DNA of 23,027 bases. Origin: Actinomycetota bacterium (GTDB lineage Bacteria > Actinomycetota > Acidimicrobiia > Acidimicrobiales > Poriferisodaliceae). The first letter of the stretch is position 1. The number at the start of each line of letters is the position of its first letter. The notes under the pieces were generated by a model. That model worked only from the letters and a program-made list of their open reading frames with translations, had not been told where the DNA came from and ran no database searches. A program made the translations under genes and the position numbers. The DNA lies in NCBI GenBank assembly GCA_002731665.1, contig PCCJ01000045.1, forward strand, positions 1 through 23,027. Reading direction: 5' to 3'. This document shows, in pieces, positions 7,527 through 15,525 of the stretch.

Positions 7527-10043
7527 ATGTCAAGATGGGTCCCGATGTCTAAGATCGGATGCGTTTTAAGTAAGAGTCGAGGCGACGCAAGACGCTTGAG
7601 CTCACCACAGCTAGAGCAATGGCTGACGATAAGCATCGTTCTTGTTGCTTGTTTATGGACTTTTTGGAGGCTCAGCCCTCAGAATATATTTTCTTCAACT
7701 ACTCCAACCGGCGGCGACATGGGAGCGCACGTCTGGGGACCTGCTTTTTTGCGTGATGAGTTGCTTCCTAATTTCCAGTTACGCGGATGGAGCGATGATT
7801 GGTACGCAGGTTTTCCTGCAATGCATTTTTACATGTTCTTGCCGTATCTGGCGATTGTCGTTGTAGATCTGTTTTTGCCTTACGGGGTAGCTTTCAAACT
7901 GGTTGCCGTCGCTGGAGTTACCCTAATGCCGGCGACGGCTTGGCTTCTAGCGCGTCTTAGTCGCTGGCCTTTTCCGTTGCCAGCGCTAAGCGCTGTTGCT
8001 GGTTTTCTGTTTGTCTTTGACTTTAATTTCACTATTTATGGCGGAAATATAGCTTCGACTTTGGCTGGAGAGTTTGCGTTTTCAATTGGGCTTGCTTTTA
8101 CTCTTGTTTATTTGGGCTTGGTTTATAGGGCTATAGAGTTCAACCAATTAAGAACTTTGGCGTCTGTTGCGTTAGCCGTGGTTGCGCTCTGTCATTTAGT
8201 GACCTTGATCTTTGCGATTGCCGGAACGGTGCTAATGGTTGTGGCGGCTGGCATCCACCGAATTCCGAAACTTATCGGAGTATCAAAGGCATGGTTGCTA
8301 TTTAGTGGCTTCGCAGTTGCTGAGATAGTGCTGTGGCGTTTACTTAATCAGCATTTCGCAGCGCTGATGCTTTCTTTGTTCTTTGTTGTGGCCCTTCTCT
8401 GCGTTGAGTTTGGAGGAGCATTTAGGGCGCTCACTGTTGGGGTTCTTGGTGGCGCGCTGTCGGCTTTCTGGGTTGTGCCATTTTATTTACGTCGCGACTA
8501 TCTGAATGACATGGGGTGGGAAAAATTAACTGAGTTGAGAGAAAATCTATTTTTTCCGGCAGAGCTGAGTGGACCGGGGTCTCGGATCAGTATCACCTGG
8601 CTGCTAGCTCTAGCTGGGTTCGGTGCCTTAGCGGGGCTTTTTCGCTGGGAACGCGCAATCATTTTTTTAGTTACATTGAGCAGTTGTCTCGCGATCGCTT
8701 TCGCGCAATGGCCACAAGATCGAATTTGGAATGCCCGATTGTTGCCGTTTTGGTATTTCACTCTGTATTTGCTTGCTGCTTGGGGATTTTGGTACCTGTT
8801 TCAGGCTGCTTGTAGTCAGAGTAAGGAGGGCCGTAGCGCAGCTCCATGGATTCACAAAAGCCGCTTAGCTATCTATGTGGCCCCCATTGTTGCTCTTGTG
8901 GTCGCGTTGGCAGGAACTAGTCTTTACCTTGGCACATCCGTCGGTGGTAGCTATGACGCAGACAATGATTTTCGGTGGGGCCCGGTTTCAGTTTCAGCTG
9001 AAGACCGAAATTTTGTGAGCGGTTGGGCAGATTGGAATTTTTCTGGATATGAGAATCGTGCGACATCGGAAACGTTTAGCGACTTGATTCAGACGATGAG
9101 AGAGGTAGGCAAAGAACATGGTTGTGGCCGAGCTCTCTGGGAGTATGACAAGGATGAGCTTGGATCTTATGGAACGCCTATGGCACCAATGCTTCTGCCA
9201 TATTGGACAGACGGCTGTATCGGGTCAATGGAAGGTCTCTACTTCGAGTCGTCTCAGACAGTTCCATTTCATTTTTTGATGCAGTCAGAGCTCTCATCGA
9301 ACCCTTCTAGGCCTATGCGTGATCTACCGTATTCGTCGTTGAACGTTCCGCAAGGGGTTTCGCATATGAAAATGTCTGGCGTTAGATATTACCTTGCGTA
9401 TAGCGATGAAGCCGTCTTGAATTCTAAAGGTCTTTCTGAAGATTTAGAGGTAATTGCTCAGTCAGGGCCATGGACAGTTTTCTTAGTGCAGGACAGCTCA
9501 ATAGTGCAAGCACTTACATATGAGCCTCTAGTAAGCGAAGGATCTTTCTCTGGTAAACGATCGTGGATAGATCCGGCTGTGAATTGGTTTAATGATGAGA
9601 GCAGATGGCTTATCCCGATAGCCGATGATGGGCCTGAGCATTGGTCACGTGTTTCCGTAGAAGAAATTGATGGTCTTTCTTCGCCTCTTAGGTTTGGTAA
9701 CCAATCTTCACGAAAACTTGAATCGCTGAAAATTACCGAAGTCAGTGTCAGTAATGAAGAAATCTCCTTCGAAGTCGATGAAGTTGGGATACCGGTCATC
9801 GTCAAGACATCTTATTTCCCAAATTGGTCTGTGTCGGGCGCTGATGGTCCATTTCGTATTACTCCAAATTGGATGGTTGTGATTCCATCGGAGGACAAAG
9901 TCGAGTTGAGATATGGGCGAACTTTCGTAGAGAATTTCGGGTTGATCGTTACAATGTTGGGGATTCTTATATTGGTTGCCCTGAAACGACATGAAAAGTT
10001 AAGAAAAGCAGTTGTGTATTCGTCGGGCGAGACGAAAATATGA
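7527..10043 (+). CDS. Large polytopic GT-C-like membrane protein (PTPS-related type)
   Basis: This 838-residue protein has a short N-terminal tail, a first helix at about 33-50, and then a loop with GGDMGAH (62-68) and WSDDWYAGFPAMHFY (88-102). That pattern is seen in the 'PTPS-related' group of integral membrane proteins and recalls the acidic first loop of GT-C glycosyltransferases that use polyprenyl-phosphate sugars. About eleven further helices follow to around residue 475. Then comes a soluble, presumably extracytoplasmic region (about 480-800) and a final helix near 806-822. An in-frame TAA immediately before the ATG at 7527 limits the N-terminus; the alternative start is ATG at 7545, and neither has a clear ribosome binding site. 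It overlaps the GtrA-GT2 gene by four bases (ATGA). I infer transfer of a lipid-linked hexose onto an exported acceptor; substrates are unknown. Confidence 0.7.
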   Translation: MSRWVPMSKIGCVLSKSRGDARRLSSPQLEQWLTISIVLVACLWTFWRLSPQNIFSSTTPTGGDMGAHVWGPAFLRDELLPNFQLRGWSDDWYAGFPAMHFYMFLPYLAIVVVDLFLPYGVAFKLVAVAGVTLMPATAWLLARLSRWPFPLPALSAVAGFLFVFDFNFTIYGGNIASTLAGEFAFSIGLAFTLVYLGLVYRAIEFNQLRTLASVALAVVALCHLVTLIFAIAGTVLMVVAAGIHRIPKLIGVSKAWLLFSGFAVAEIVLWRLLNQHFAALMLSLFFVVALLCVEFGGAFRALTVGVLGGALSAFWVVPFYLRRDYLNDMGWEKLTELRENLFFPAELSGPGSRISITWLLALAGFGALAGLFRWERAIIFLVTLSSCLAIAFAQWPQDRIWNARLLPFWYFTLYLLAAWGFWYLFQAACSQSKEGRSAAPWIHKSRLAIYVAPIVALVVALAGTSLYLGTSVGGSYDADNDFRWGPVSVSAEDRNFVSGWADWNFSGYENRATSETFSDLIQTMREVGKEHGCGRALWEYDKDELGSYGTPMAPMLLPYWTDGCIGSMEGLYFESSQTVPFHFLMQSELSSNPSRPMRDLPYSSLNVPQGVSHMKMSGVRYYLAYSDEAVLNSKGLSEDLEVIAQSGPWTVFLVQDSSIVQALTYEPLVSEGSFSGKRSWIDPAVNWFNDESRWLIPIADDGPEHWSRVSVEEIDGLSSPLRFGNQSSRKLESLKITEVSVSNEEISFEVDEVGIPVIVKTSYFPNWSVSGADGPFRITPNWMVVIPSEDKVELRYGRTFVENFGLIVTMLGILILVALKRHEKLRKAVVYSSGETKI

Positions 10044-11200
10044 AACGCCGGCTCCGAAGGTTTCTGTTAGTCGGAGCGCTTGTTACCTTCGCTGATCTTA
10101 GTCTTTTAATGACAGTGGGTATCTGGTTGAATACAAACTGGTATCTGGCTTCGGTTGTTTCGCTCGTATTGTCGGCAGCGCTTTCGTTCTTAATGCACAA
10201 ACGTGTCACATTTAATGATGACGTCTACTCTCTTATCGATCATCAACCAGTAGCTTTTATTAAGGCGGTGACTCCGGCCCTGGTTGCAGATTTTTTGGTG
10301 TTTGCTGGGTTAGTGCTGCTAATAGATCCAGGTATTTTTGGCGTTGTAGCGAGTAAAGCCGGGTCTGTTATGGCTGCGTCATTTGTGCGATTTGTTACGT
10401 ATCGAAGAGTTCTGTTTGCTGCTGTAAGGCAGGAACAAATGCAGCTGTCGGTTCCGAAGGAGATCTTGCAGCACGACAAAGAGCTTTCAATCGTAATTCC
10501 AGCATTTCAGGCAGAGTTAGTGATCGGTGAGACGATTAAAAAAATACGTGAAGCTACAAACAAATATGACGCTGAGATTATTGTTGTCGACGATGGTTCA
10601 GATGATCTTACGTCTGTTGAAGCGCGTCGGGCCGGAGCAAATCTCATCATCACGTTGGATATGAATCGTGGGAAAGGGGCAGCGGTGAGAGCAGGAATGT
10701 CGGCTGCCACTGGCCGCTTCTGTATCTTCACAGACGCAGATCTTGCTTATCCTGCTAAGCAAATTTTGAGTGTCGCTGAAGAACTAGAAAAAGGATGGGA
10801 CATCGTAGTTGGCAACAGAAGGCATCCCGATAGCTATCAAATAGTGCAAGCTTCGAGTTTGAGAGAGGTAGGAAGTCTTTGCTTTAATATTCTGACTTGG
10901 TTTGTTCTGCTCGGTGGATATCGTGACACCCAATGTGGCTTAAAAGGGTTTTCGTCGCTAGCTGCTAAAAAAATTTTCACTCGTTCAATTATTGACGGTT
11001 TTGGGTTCGATGTAGAGACGTTTCATCTTGGCGAGCGGCTCCACCTGACGCTTAAGGAAATTCCCGTAGTCGTTGAAAATGGGCAAGGCACAACAGTTCA
11101 GCTATTGCGGGATGCGACACAGATGCTTCGAGATGTGTTTATCGTGAGAAGATTATCTGCACTTGGTAGCTATCATTTGTCCAAAGTAGATGATGAGTAA
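10040..11200 (+). CDS. GtrA-like membrane domain fused to a family 2 glycosyltransferase (polyprenyl-phosphate hexose synthase-like)
   Basis: Residues 5-128 form a GtrA-like domain with four membrane helices. Residues 149-370 form a cytoplasmic GT2 domain of the dolichyl-phosphate mannose/glucose synthase type, with IVVDDGSDD (181-189), the metal-binding DAD at 232-234, RDTQCGLKGF (295-304) and GFGFDVE (320-326). Enzymes of this type move a sugar from GDP-Man or UDP-Glc to polyprenyl phosphate, and GtrA partners are thought to help flip or anchor the product. Here both are in one chain, with GtrA at the N-terminus. The ATG overlaps the stop of the upstream GT-C-like gene (ATGA), so a lipid-sugar donor and its user are translationally coupled. 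The adjacent phosphomannomutase and isomerase make mannose the likeliest sugar, by inference. Glucose or galactose cannot be excluded. Confidence 0.85.
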   Translation: MKRRLRRFLLVGALVTFADLSLLMTVGIWLNTNWYLASVVSLVLSAALSFLMHKRVTFNDDVYSLIDHQPVAFIKAVTPALVADFLVFAGLVLLIDPGIFGVVASKAGSVMAASFVRFVTYRRVLFAAVRQEQMQLSVPKEILQHDKELSIVIPAFQAELVIGETIKKIREATNKYDAEIIVVDDGSDDLTSVEARRAGANLIITLDMNRGKGAAVRAGMSAATGRFCIFTDADLAYPAKQILSVAEELEKGWDIVVGNRRHPDSYQIVQASSLREVGSLCFNILTWFVLLGGYRDTQCGLKGFSSLAAKKIFTRSIIDGFGFDVETFHLGERLHLTLKEIPVVVENGQGTTVQLLRDATQMLRDVFIVRRLSALGSYHLSKVDDE

Positions 11201-11214
11201 CTTCGGAAAGCGAA

Positions 11215-12576
11215 ATGAAAAAAACGATTACTCCAGGAAACTCAAAACGTCTCAGCTCGATCATTAAGGCTTACGACATTCGCGGGTTGTATCCTGCTGA
11301 GATTGACGCACCGACTTGCCGGAGCCTGGGGGCCGCTTTCGCTCAATATTGTTCGTCGGATCGTATAGCAATTGGTCGAGATATGAGAGAGTCAGGTATA
11401 GAACTCTCGGCGGCTTTTGCTGAGGGCGTCATGTCTCAGGGTGTTGACGTAGTGGACATAGGCCTTGCATCAACTGATCTTTTATACTTTGCCTCCGGCG
11501 TATTGAACATACCGGGTGCTATGTTCACTGCATCTCATAACCCGGCTGGCTATAACGGCATTAAGTTATGTGGCTCTGGTGCCGCTCCGATAAGCCAAGA
11601 AAGTGGTCTTGAGGAGATCAAAGGGATTGCGTCAGGTGAGATAGACGTTTCTGAAAGGCGCGGTGTCCTATCTCGTGTAGATCTGATGGAAGAGTTTGTT
11701 TCACACGTTCTTTCATTTGTTGATTTAACGAATTTCCGACCCCTTAAATTGGTTGTGGATACTGCGAATGGTATGGGTGGCTACGTAGTGCCGCCGGTCT
11801 TCAAGAATTTGCCATTTGAAATTGAGTTGTTGTACCCAGAATTAGATGGTGCTTTCCCTAATCATCCCGCGGACCCACTCCAGCCAGAGAACCTAGTTGA
11901 CCTCCAACGACGAGTTTTGGAAGTTGGTGCGGACCTCGGAATGGCGTTCGACGGTGATGCTGATCGAGTCTTTTTAGTAGACGAACGTGCTGAATTGGTG
12001 AGTGGCTCGATGACGACAGCGTTAGTTGCCGTTGGTGTTCTTCGCTCTGAGGGGCCGGGACCAATTCTGCACAATTTGATTTGCTCTAAATCTACTCGTG
12101 AAGCCATTTTGGAAAATGGGGGCGAGCCTATCCGCACTAAAGTAGGACATAGCTACATTAAGTCGATTATGGCTGAGACAGGAGCAGCTTTCGGAGGAGA
12201 ACATAGTGGTCACTACTACTTTAGAAGAAATTACAGAGCTGATTCTGGGTTAATTGCAGCGATGGTGATTCTTGAGCAATTGTGTATGTCTGGTTCGGCC
12301 TTGTCGGAGCTACTTCGGCCCTTAGATCGCTACAGTTCCTCTGGAGAGATCAATACCAAAGTGGCTGATGTTAACCGAGTAATCGAACGGGTATCAAAAG
12401 CATATGAGGCTTATGAGCAAGATTTCTTAGATGGTCTTACCGTGGACTGTGGGGATTGGTGGTTCAACCTTCGGCCTTCGAACACGGAGCCATTGTTGCG
12501 TCTAAACCTTGAGGCTAAAGACCAGGATCAAGTTGAAGCGCACATTAGAGAGCTGTTGCCCCTTTTCGATGGTTAG
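11215..12576 (+). CDS. manB: Phosphomannomutase/phosphoglucomutase
   Basis: This enzyme interconverts hexose-6-phosphate and hexose-1-phosphate through a phosphoserine, in the cytoplasm. The 453-residue protein has the four alpha-D-phosphohexomutase domains. The catalytic serine S107 is in TASHNP (105-110), the metal loop DGDADR at 246-251, the sugar-binding loop GEHSGH at 328-333, and the phosphate-binding loop RPSNTEP at 420-426. The GEHSGH loop fits the PMM/PGM group rather than phosphoglucosamine mutase. The length is typical. A GGAAAG lies four bases before the ATG. Located between the lipid-sugar synthase fusion and the PGI/PMI gene, it most likely provides mannose-1-phosphate (and possibly glucose-1-phosphate) for envelope glycans. 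No GDP-mannose pyrophosphorylase is in the window. Confidence 0.95.
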   Translation: MKKTITPGNSKRLSSIIKAYDIRGLYPAEIDAPTCRSLGAAFAQYCSSDRIAIGRDMRESGIELSAAFAEGVMSQGVDVVDIGLASTDLLYFASGVLNIPGAMFTASHNPAGYNGIKLCGSGAAPISQESGLEEIKGIASGEIDVSERRGVLSRVDLMEEFVSHVLSFVDLTNFRPLKLVVDTANGMGGYVVPPVFKNLPFEIELLYPELDGAFPNHPADPLQPENLVDLQRRVLEVGADLGMAFDGDADRVFLVDERAELVSGSMTTALVAVGVLRSEGPGPILHNLICSKSTREAILENGGEPIRTKVGHSYIKSIMAETGAAFGGEHSGHYYFRRNYRADSGLIAAMVILEQLCMSGSALSELLRPLDRYSSSGEINTKVADVNRVIERVSKAYEAYEQDFLDGLTVDCGDWWFNLRPSNTEPLLRLNLEAKDQDQVEAHIRELLPLFDG

Positions 12577-12610
12577 CTGCCGTACCCTAAGAATAATGAA
12601 GCAACGCTCA

Positions 12611-12616
12611 AAGGAG
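12611..12616 (+). promoter_or_regulatory. Ribosome binding site for the Trm112-like gene
   Basis: AAGGAG lies seven bases before the ATG at 12624. It is the best Shine-Dalgarno match in this operon and fixes the start of the small protein. Confidence 0.75.
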
Positions 12617-12623
12617 CACCTGA

Positions 12624-12869
12624 ATGTCTCTTGACCCAGGGCTATTGGAAATTCTTGCTTGTCCTGAAGACAAGGGCCCCCTCTATTACTTCCAGCAAGA
12701 AGAAATTCTGTATAACAACCGGCTCGGACGAACTTACTCAATTCGGGAAAATATTCCGGTGTTGATTATTGAAGAAGCTGCAACGTTAAGTGAACAAGAC
12801 AGAGAGCGACTTGATCAAATAATCAGCCAAGAAAAGTTGTCGCCGACTTTTGAGCCAGTGGATGACTAA
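12624..12869 (+). CDS. Trm112-like small protein with reduced cysteine set
   Basis: This 81-residue protein matches the Trm112/YcaR family: an N-terminal LLEILACPEDKGPL (residues 7-20) and a second strand RTYSIRENIPVLI (36-48). In the standard family these correspond to ACPxCKGxL and LAYPIRDGIPVML. Trm112 proteins are small zinc-binding activators of methyltransferases in eukaryotes and archaea, and their bacterial role is poorly defined. Only one of the usual four cysteines remains here (C13); the others are replaced by D, N and R-like residues, so zinc binding is unlikely. The last bases overlap the next gene, whose ATG at 12862 lies before this TAA. The neighbourhood (manB and PGI/PMI on either side) is conserved in actinobacteria to my knowledge. 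Confidence 0.8.
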   Translation: MSLDPGLLEILACPEDKGPLYYFQQEEILYNNRLGRTYSIRENIPVLIIEEAATLSEQDRERLDQIISQEKLSPTFEPVDD

Positions 12870-13893
12870 GCCGTTAGACCATTTGGGCATGTGGGATGCT
12901 GTGGCTTCATTAGCTGAACAACTAGAATTAGCCATGGAGAATAGTTTGCCGGAGCGGCCGCTTCCGTTAGCCAGAGATATTGACAATATCGTGGCCATTG
13001 GGATGGGTGGCTCAGGAATTGCAGGTGATATCTTGCAGGCCATAGCGGCACCGGTGATGTCCGTTCCAGTAACTGTCGTCAAATCCTATATGGTCCCAGC
13101 ATTTGTAGGAGGCCGCACGTTAGCGATCGTTGTTTCTTTCAGCGGCGATACTGAAGAAACTTTAGAAGCGGCCGCTCAAGCGAAAGAAAAAGGTGCCTAT
13201 CTGTTAATTGTTACTTCAGGCGGAGCGCTATTAGATCTTGCGTCTGAATGGGGTTGCCCGTTGTATCTAATTGATAAGTCAATTCCAATGCCGAGGGCGG
13301 CAGTGGGAGCAGTCTCCATTCCCCCTCTAATTGCTTTGAATCAAATGGGGTTAATTTTTGGGGTTGAAGAAGAAATCGAACGCACCATTAAGCAGTTAAC
13401 TATGCGAAGAAATATGTTTGCCCGAGAGAATGACATAACTGAACAAGTAGCAGAAAAAATCAGCGGCTCAGTTCCGCTCATTTATGGTGGTGGAGATATT
13501 GGTGCCGTAGCGGCGTTGCGTTGGAAAAATCAGGTCAATGAGAATGTGAAAGTTCCATCCTTTTCTAATGCAATGCCTGAGCTCTGTCACAATGAAATTG
13601 CAGGGTGGAGCGGTATCGGCGGACCTCAGAACCCGAACATTTCTATTATTCATTTAAGGCCTGCGCACGAGCACCCTCAGATTAGTCGAAGGTTTGACTT
13701 CAACCGTAGTGTCGCTTTAGGCTTGGAGGGTAAGGTTTTTGAGGTCGAAGCATCTGGTGAAGGAAAACTTGCGCAATTGTTTGACCTGATATTGCTGGGA
13801 GACCAAGTTTCATTGCGTATGGCTGCAATTCGTGGTGAAGACCCGGGACCGATTGAAATTTTGATTCGGCTTAAAGAGTACTTGTCGACTTAA
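12862..13893 (+). CDS. Bifunctional phosphoglucose/phosphomannose isomerase (SIS domain)
   Basis: This cytoplasmic enzyme interconverts fructose-6-phosphate with glucose-6- and mannose-6-phosphate. The 343-residue protein has two SIS (sugar isomerase) folds with the marks of the archaeal/actinobacterial PGI/PMI family. These are GMGGSG at 47-52, the phosphate-binding SFSGDTEET at 92-100, PRAAVG at 144-149, and ELCHNEIAGW at about 240-249, which carries the likely catalytic Glu and His. The ATG at 12862 overlaps the preceding stop by eight bases; a TTG at 12850 is possible but has no advantage. Placed beside manB, it would feed mannose-6-phosphate to the mutase and so into mannose-1-phosphate. 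It may also serve as the cell's glycolytic isomerase if no pgi exists elsewhere, which cannot be seen from the window. Confidence 0.9.
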   Translation: MTKPLDHLGMWDAVASLAEQLELAMENSLPERPLPLARDIDNIVAIGMGGSGIAGDILQAIAAPVMSVPVTVVKSYMVPAFVGGRTLAIVVSFSGDTEETLEAAAQAKEKGAYLLIVTSGGALLDLASEWGCPLYLIDKSIPMPRAAVGAVSIPPLIALNQMGLIFGVEEEIERTIKQLTMRRNMFARENDITEQVAEKISGSVPLIYGGGDIGAVAALRWKNQVNENVKVPSFSNAMPELCHNEIAGWSGIGGPQNPNISIIHLRPAHEHPQISRRFDFNRSVALGLEGKVFEVEASGEGKLAQLFDLILLGDQVSLRMAAIRGEDPGPIEILIRLKEYLST

Positions 13894-13962
13894 ATTGAGT
13901 TATAGGCGAATGAAGATGCTTCAAGTAGGCTAATCGTCTCTGCCCTTGTCCGGGTCCCATAT

Positions 13963-13967
13963 AGGAG
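13963..13967 (+). promoter_or_regulatory. Ribosome binding site deciding the ahcY start
   Basis: AGGAG lies five bases before the ATG at 13973. The longer reading frame that begins with TTG at 13946 has no such site and would add nine residues not typical of the family. Confidence 0.7.
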
Positions 13968-13972
13968 CGCTT

Positions 13973-15427
13973 ATGCCTTTGTCGACGGCTAGTAAAAATG
14001 ATTTTAAGGTAGCTGATCTAAGTCTGTTTGACGCGGGTAGAAAGCAAATAGAACTGGCGGAAGTGGAGATGCCAGGATTAATGACTTTGCGGGCCCGAGG
14101 AATTGATAGTCAACCACTAAAAGGTGCTCGGATAATGGGTTCGCTGCACATGACAGTGCAAACGGCAGTATTAATCGAAACTCTTGTAGATCTAGGCGCT
14201 GATGTGCGTTGGGTTTCTTGCAATATTTTTTCAACTCAAGATGAAGCAGCAGCGGCCGTTGTGGTTGGTCGGACTGGTTCCCAAGACGAACCATCAGGAG
14301 TACCTGTGTTTGCCTGGAAGGGAGAAACACTTGAAGAATATTGGTGGTGTACTGAACAGGCTTTGCGTTGGCCGGGTGAATCTGGCCCCAACTTGATTTT
14401 GGATGACGGGGGAGACGCTACTCTTTTAGTGCACTTAGGAGCGCGATACGAAGCAACTGATGAGATTCCAGCTATTGAATCGGCCGGATCTCCAGACGAA
14501 GAAGAAATATTGCGGTTACTGCATAAAGTCGCTTTAACCGATACTGATATATGGACCAAGATGATTTCAGAGATTCGAGGAGTTTCGGAAGAGACGACGA
14601 CGGGGGTTCATCGTCTCTATGAGATGGTTGAATCGAAAGAATTGAGATTCCCGGCATATAACGTTAATGATTCTGTCACAAAATCTAAGTTCGATAATCT
14701 TTATGGGTGTCGTCACTCTTTAATAGACGGACTCAATAGAGCCACCGATGTAATGATGGGCGGCAAAGTAGCCTTTGTAGCAGGATATGGGGATGTTGGT
14801 AAGGGTTGTGCGCAATCGTTACGAGGGCAAGGCTGCCGAGTCATAGTCTCTGAAGTTGATCCGATTAATGCACTTCAGGCAGCTATGGAAGGCTTTGCCG
14901 TAGATCGGCTAGAAAATGTGCTTGGAGACATAGATATTTTTGTTACTACGACTGGCAATTTAGGTATTATTTCAGCCGAACATATGGGAGCGATGAAGCA
15001 CAACGCAATTGTCTGCAACATTGGGCACTTCGATAACGAGATCGATGTTGCTGGATTAGAAGGAATGTCAGATGTCCAGCGCCGAAATATAAAGCCACAA
15101 GTAGATGAGTACATTTTCCCAAATGGGAATAGCGTGTTGCTGCTAGCTGAAGGGCGCTTGGTTAATCTTGGATGCGCCACGGGTCACCCAAGCTTCGTTA
15201 TGTCAATGAGTTTCACGAATCAGGTTCTTGCTCAGATCGAGTTACATGAGAGTGCCCAGACCCTAAATAACGATGTGTATTTGTTACCTAAACACCTAGA
15301 CGAAGAAGTTGCTCGGCTTCATTTGGACAAGCTTGGGGTGAAGCTAACCTCACTAACGTCGGAGCAGGCTGAGTACATAGGAGTTCCGGTAGAAGGACCT
15401 TACAAGCCAGCTCATTATCGCTACTAG
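13973..15427 (+). CDS. ahcY: S-adenosylhomocysteinase
   Basis: This NAD-dependent cytoplasmic enzyme splits S-adenosylhomocysteine into adenosine and homocysteine and so removes the product inhibitor of methyltransferases. From the ATG at 13973 it has 484 residues. The N-terminus [18 protein letters not shown] is the classic beginning. SLHMT with the catalytic histidine (about 59) and [13 protein letters not shown] follow. ILDDGGD is at about 141-147, ETTTG at 207-211, [13 protein letters not shown] at about 230-242 with the Lys and Asp of the active site, and the NAD loop GYGDVGKG at 271-278. The C-terminus ends YKPAHYRY, as in the tight-dimer families. The segment around residues 100-180, longer than in the human enzyme, is usual in bacterial forms. 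The gene is separated by 79 bases from the isomerase gene. No riboswitch could be recognised in that gap. Confidence 0.97.
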   Translation: MPLSTASKNDFKVADLSLFDAGRKQIELAEVEMPGLMTLRARGIDSQPLKGARIMGSLHMTVQTAVLIETLVDLGADVRWVSCNIFSTQDEAAAAVVVGRTGSQDEPSGVPVFAWKGETLEEYWWCTEQALRWPGESGPNLILDDGGDATLLVHLGARYEATDEIPAIESAGSPDEEEILRLLHKVALTDTDIWTKMISEIRGVSEETTTGVHRLYEMVESKELRFPAYNVNDSVTKSKFDNLYGCRHSLIDGLNRATDVMMGGKVAFVAGYGDVGKGCAQSLRGQGCRVIVSEVDPINALQAAMEGFAVDRLENVLGDIDIFVTTTGNLGIISAEHMGAMKHNAIVCNIGHFDNEIDVAGLEGMSDVQRRNIKPQVDEYIFPNGNSVLLLAEGRLVNLGCATGHPSFVMSMSFTNQVLAQIELHESAQTLNNDVYLLPKHLDEEVARLHLDKLGVKLTSLTSEQAEYIGVPVEGPYKPAHYRY

Positions 15428-15512
15428 TTGTCAGAGTATTTGATAACCAAGTTCATGTGTGCAGCAGCCGTATCCTATGGCCGGGTTACCCCTAGGAAGT
15501 GCTCCCAAACGG

Positions 15513-15517
15513 TAAGG
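15513..15517 (+). promoter_or_regulatory. Ribosome binding site deciding the secA start
   Basis: TAAGG lies eight bases before the ATG at 15526. The protein from that ATG begins MALFQKVLRAGEGK, the normal SecA N-terminus, whereas the GTG at 15499 would add nine unrelated residues. Confidence 0.6.
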
Positions 15518-15525
15518 TTCTTGTA

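Noticed and set aside
13946..13972. TTG at 13946 as the ahcY start, extending the protein by nine residues
   Set aside because: The AGGAG at 13963-13967 is correctly spaced for the ATG at 13973, and the extension does not look like AhcY.
13894..13972. S-adenosylhomocysteine riboswitch before ahcY
   Set aside because: The gap is only 79 bases. A small TGAAG-ATG-CTTCA hairpin (13911-13923) and a GGAGCGC string are not enough to match the riboswitch core.
15428..15525. secA promoter (TTGATA at 15440-15445 and TATCCT at 15471-15476)
   Set aside because: The spacing of 25 bases is too long for a sigma70-type promoter, and no better pair was seen.
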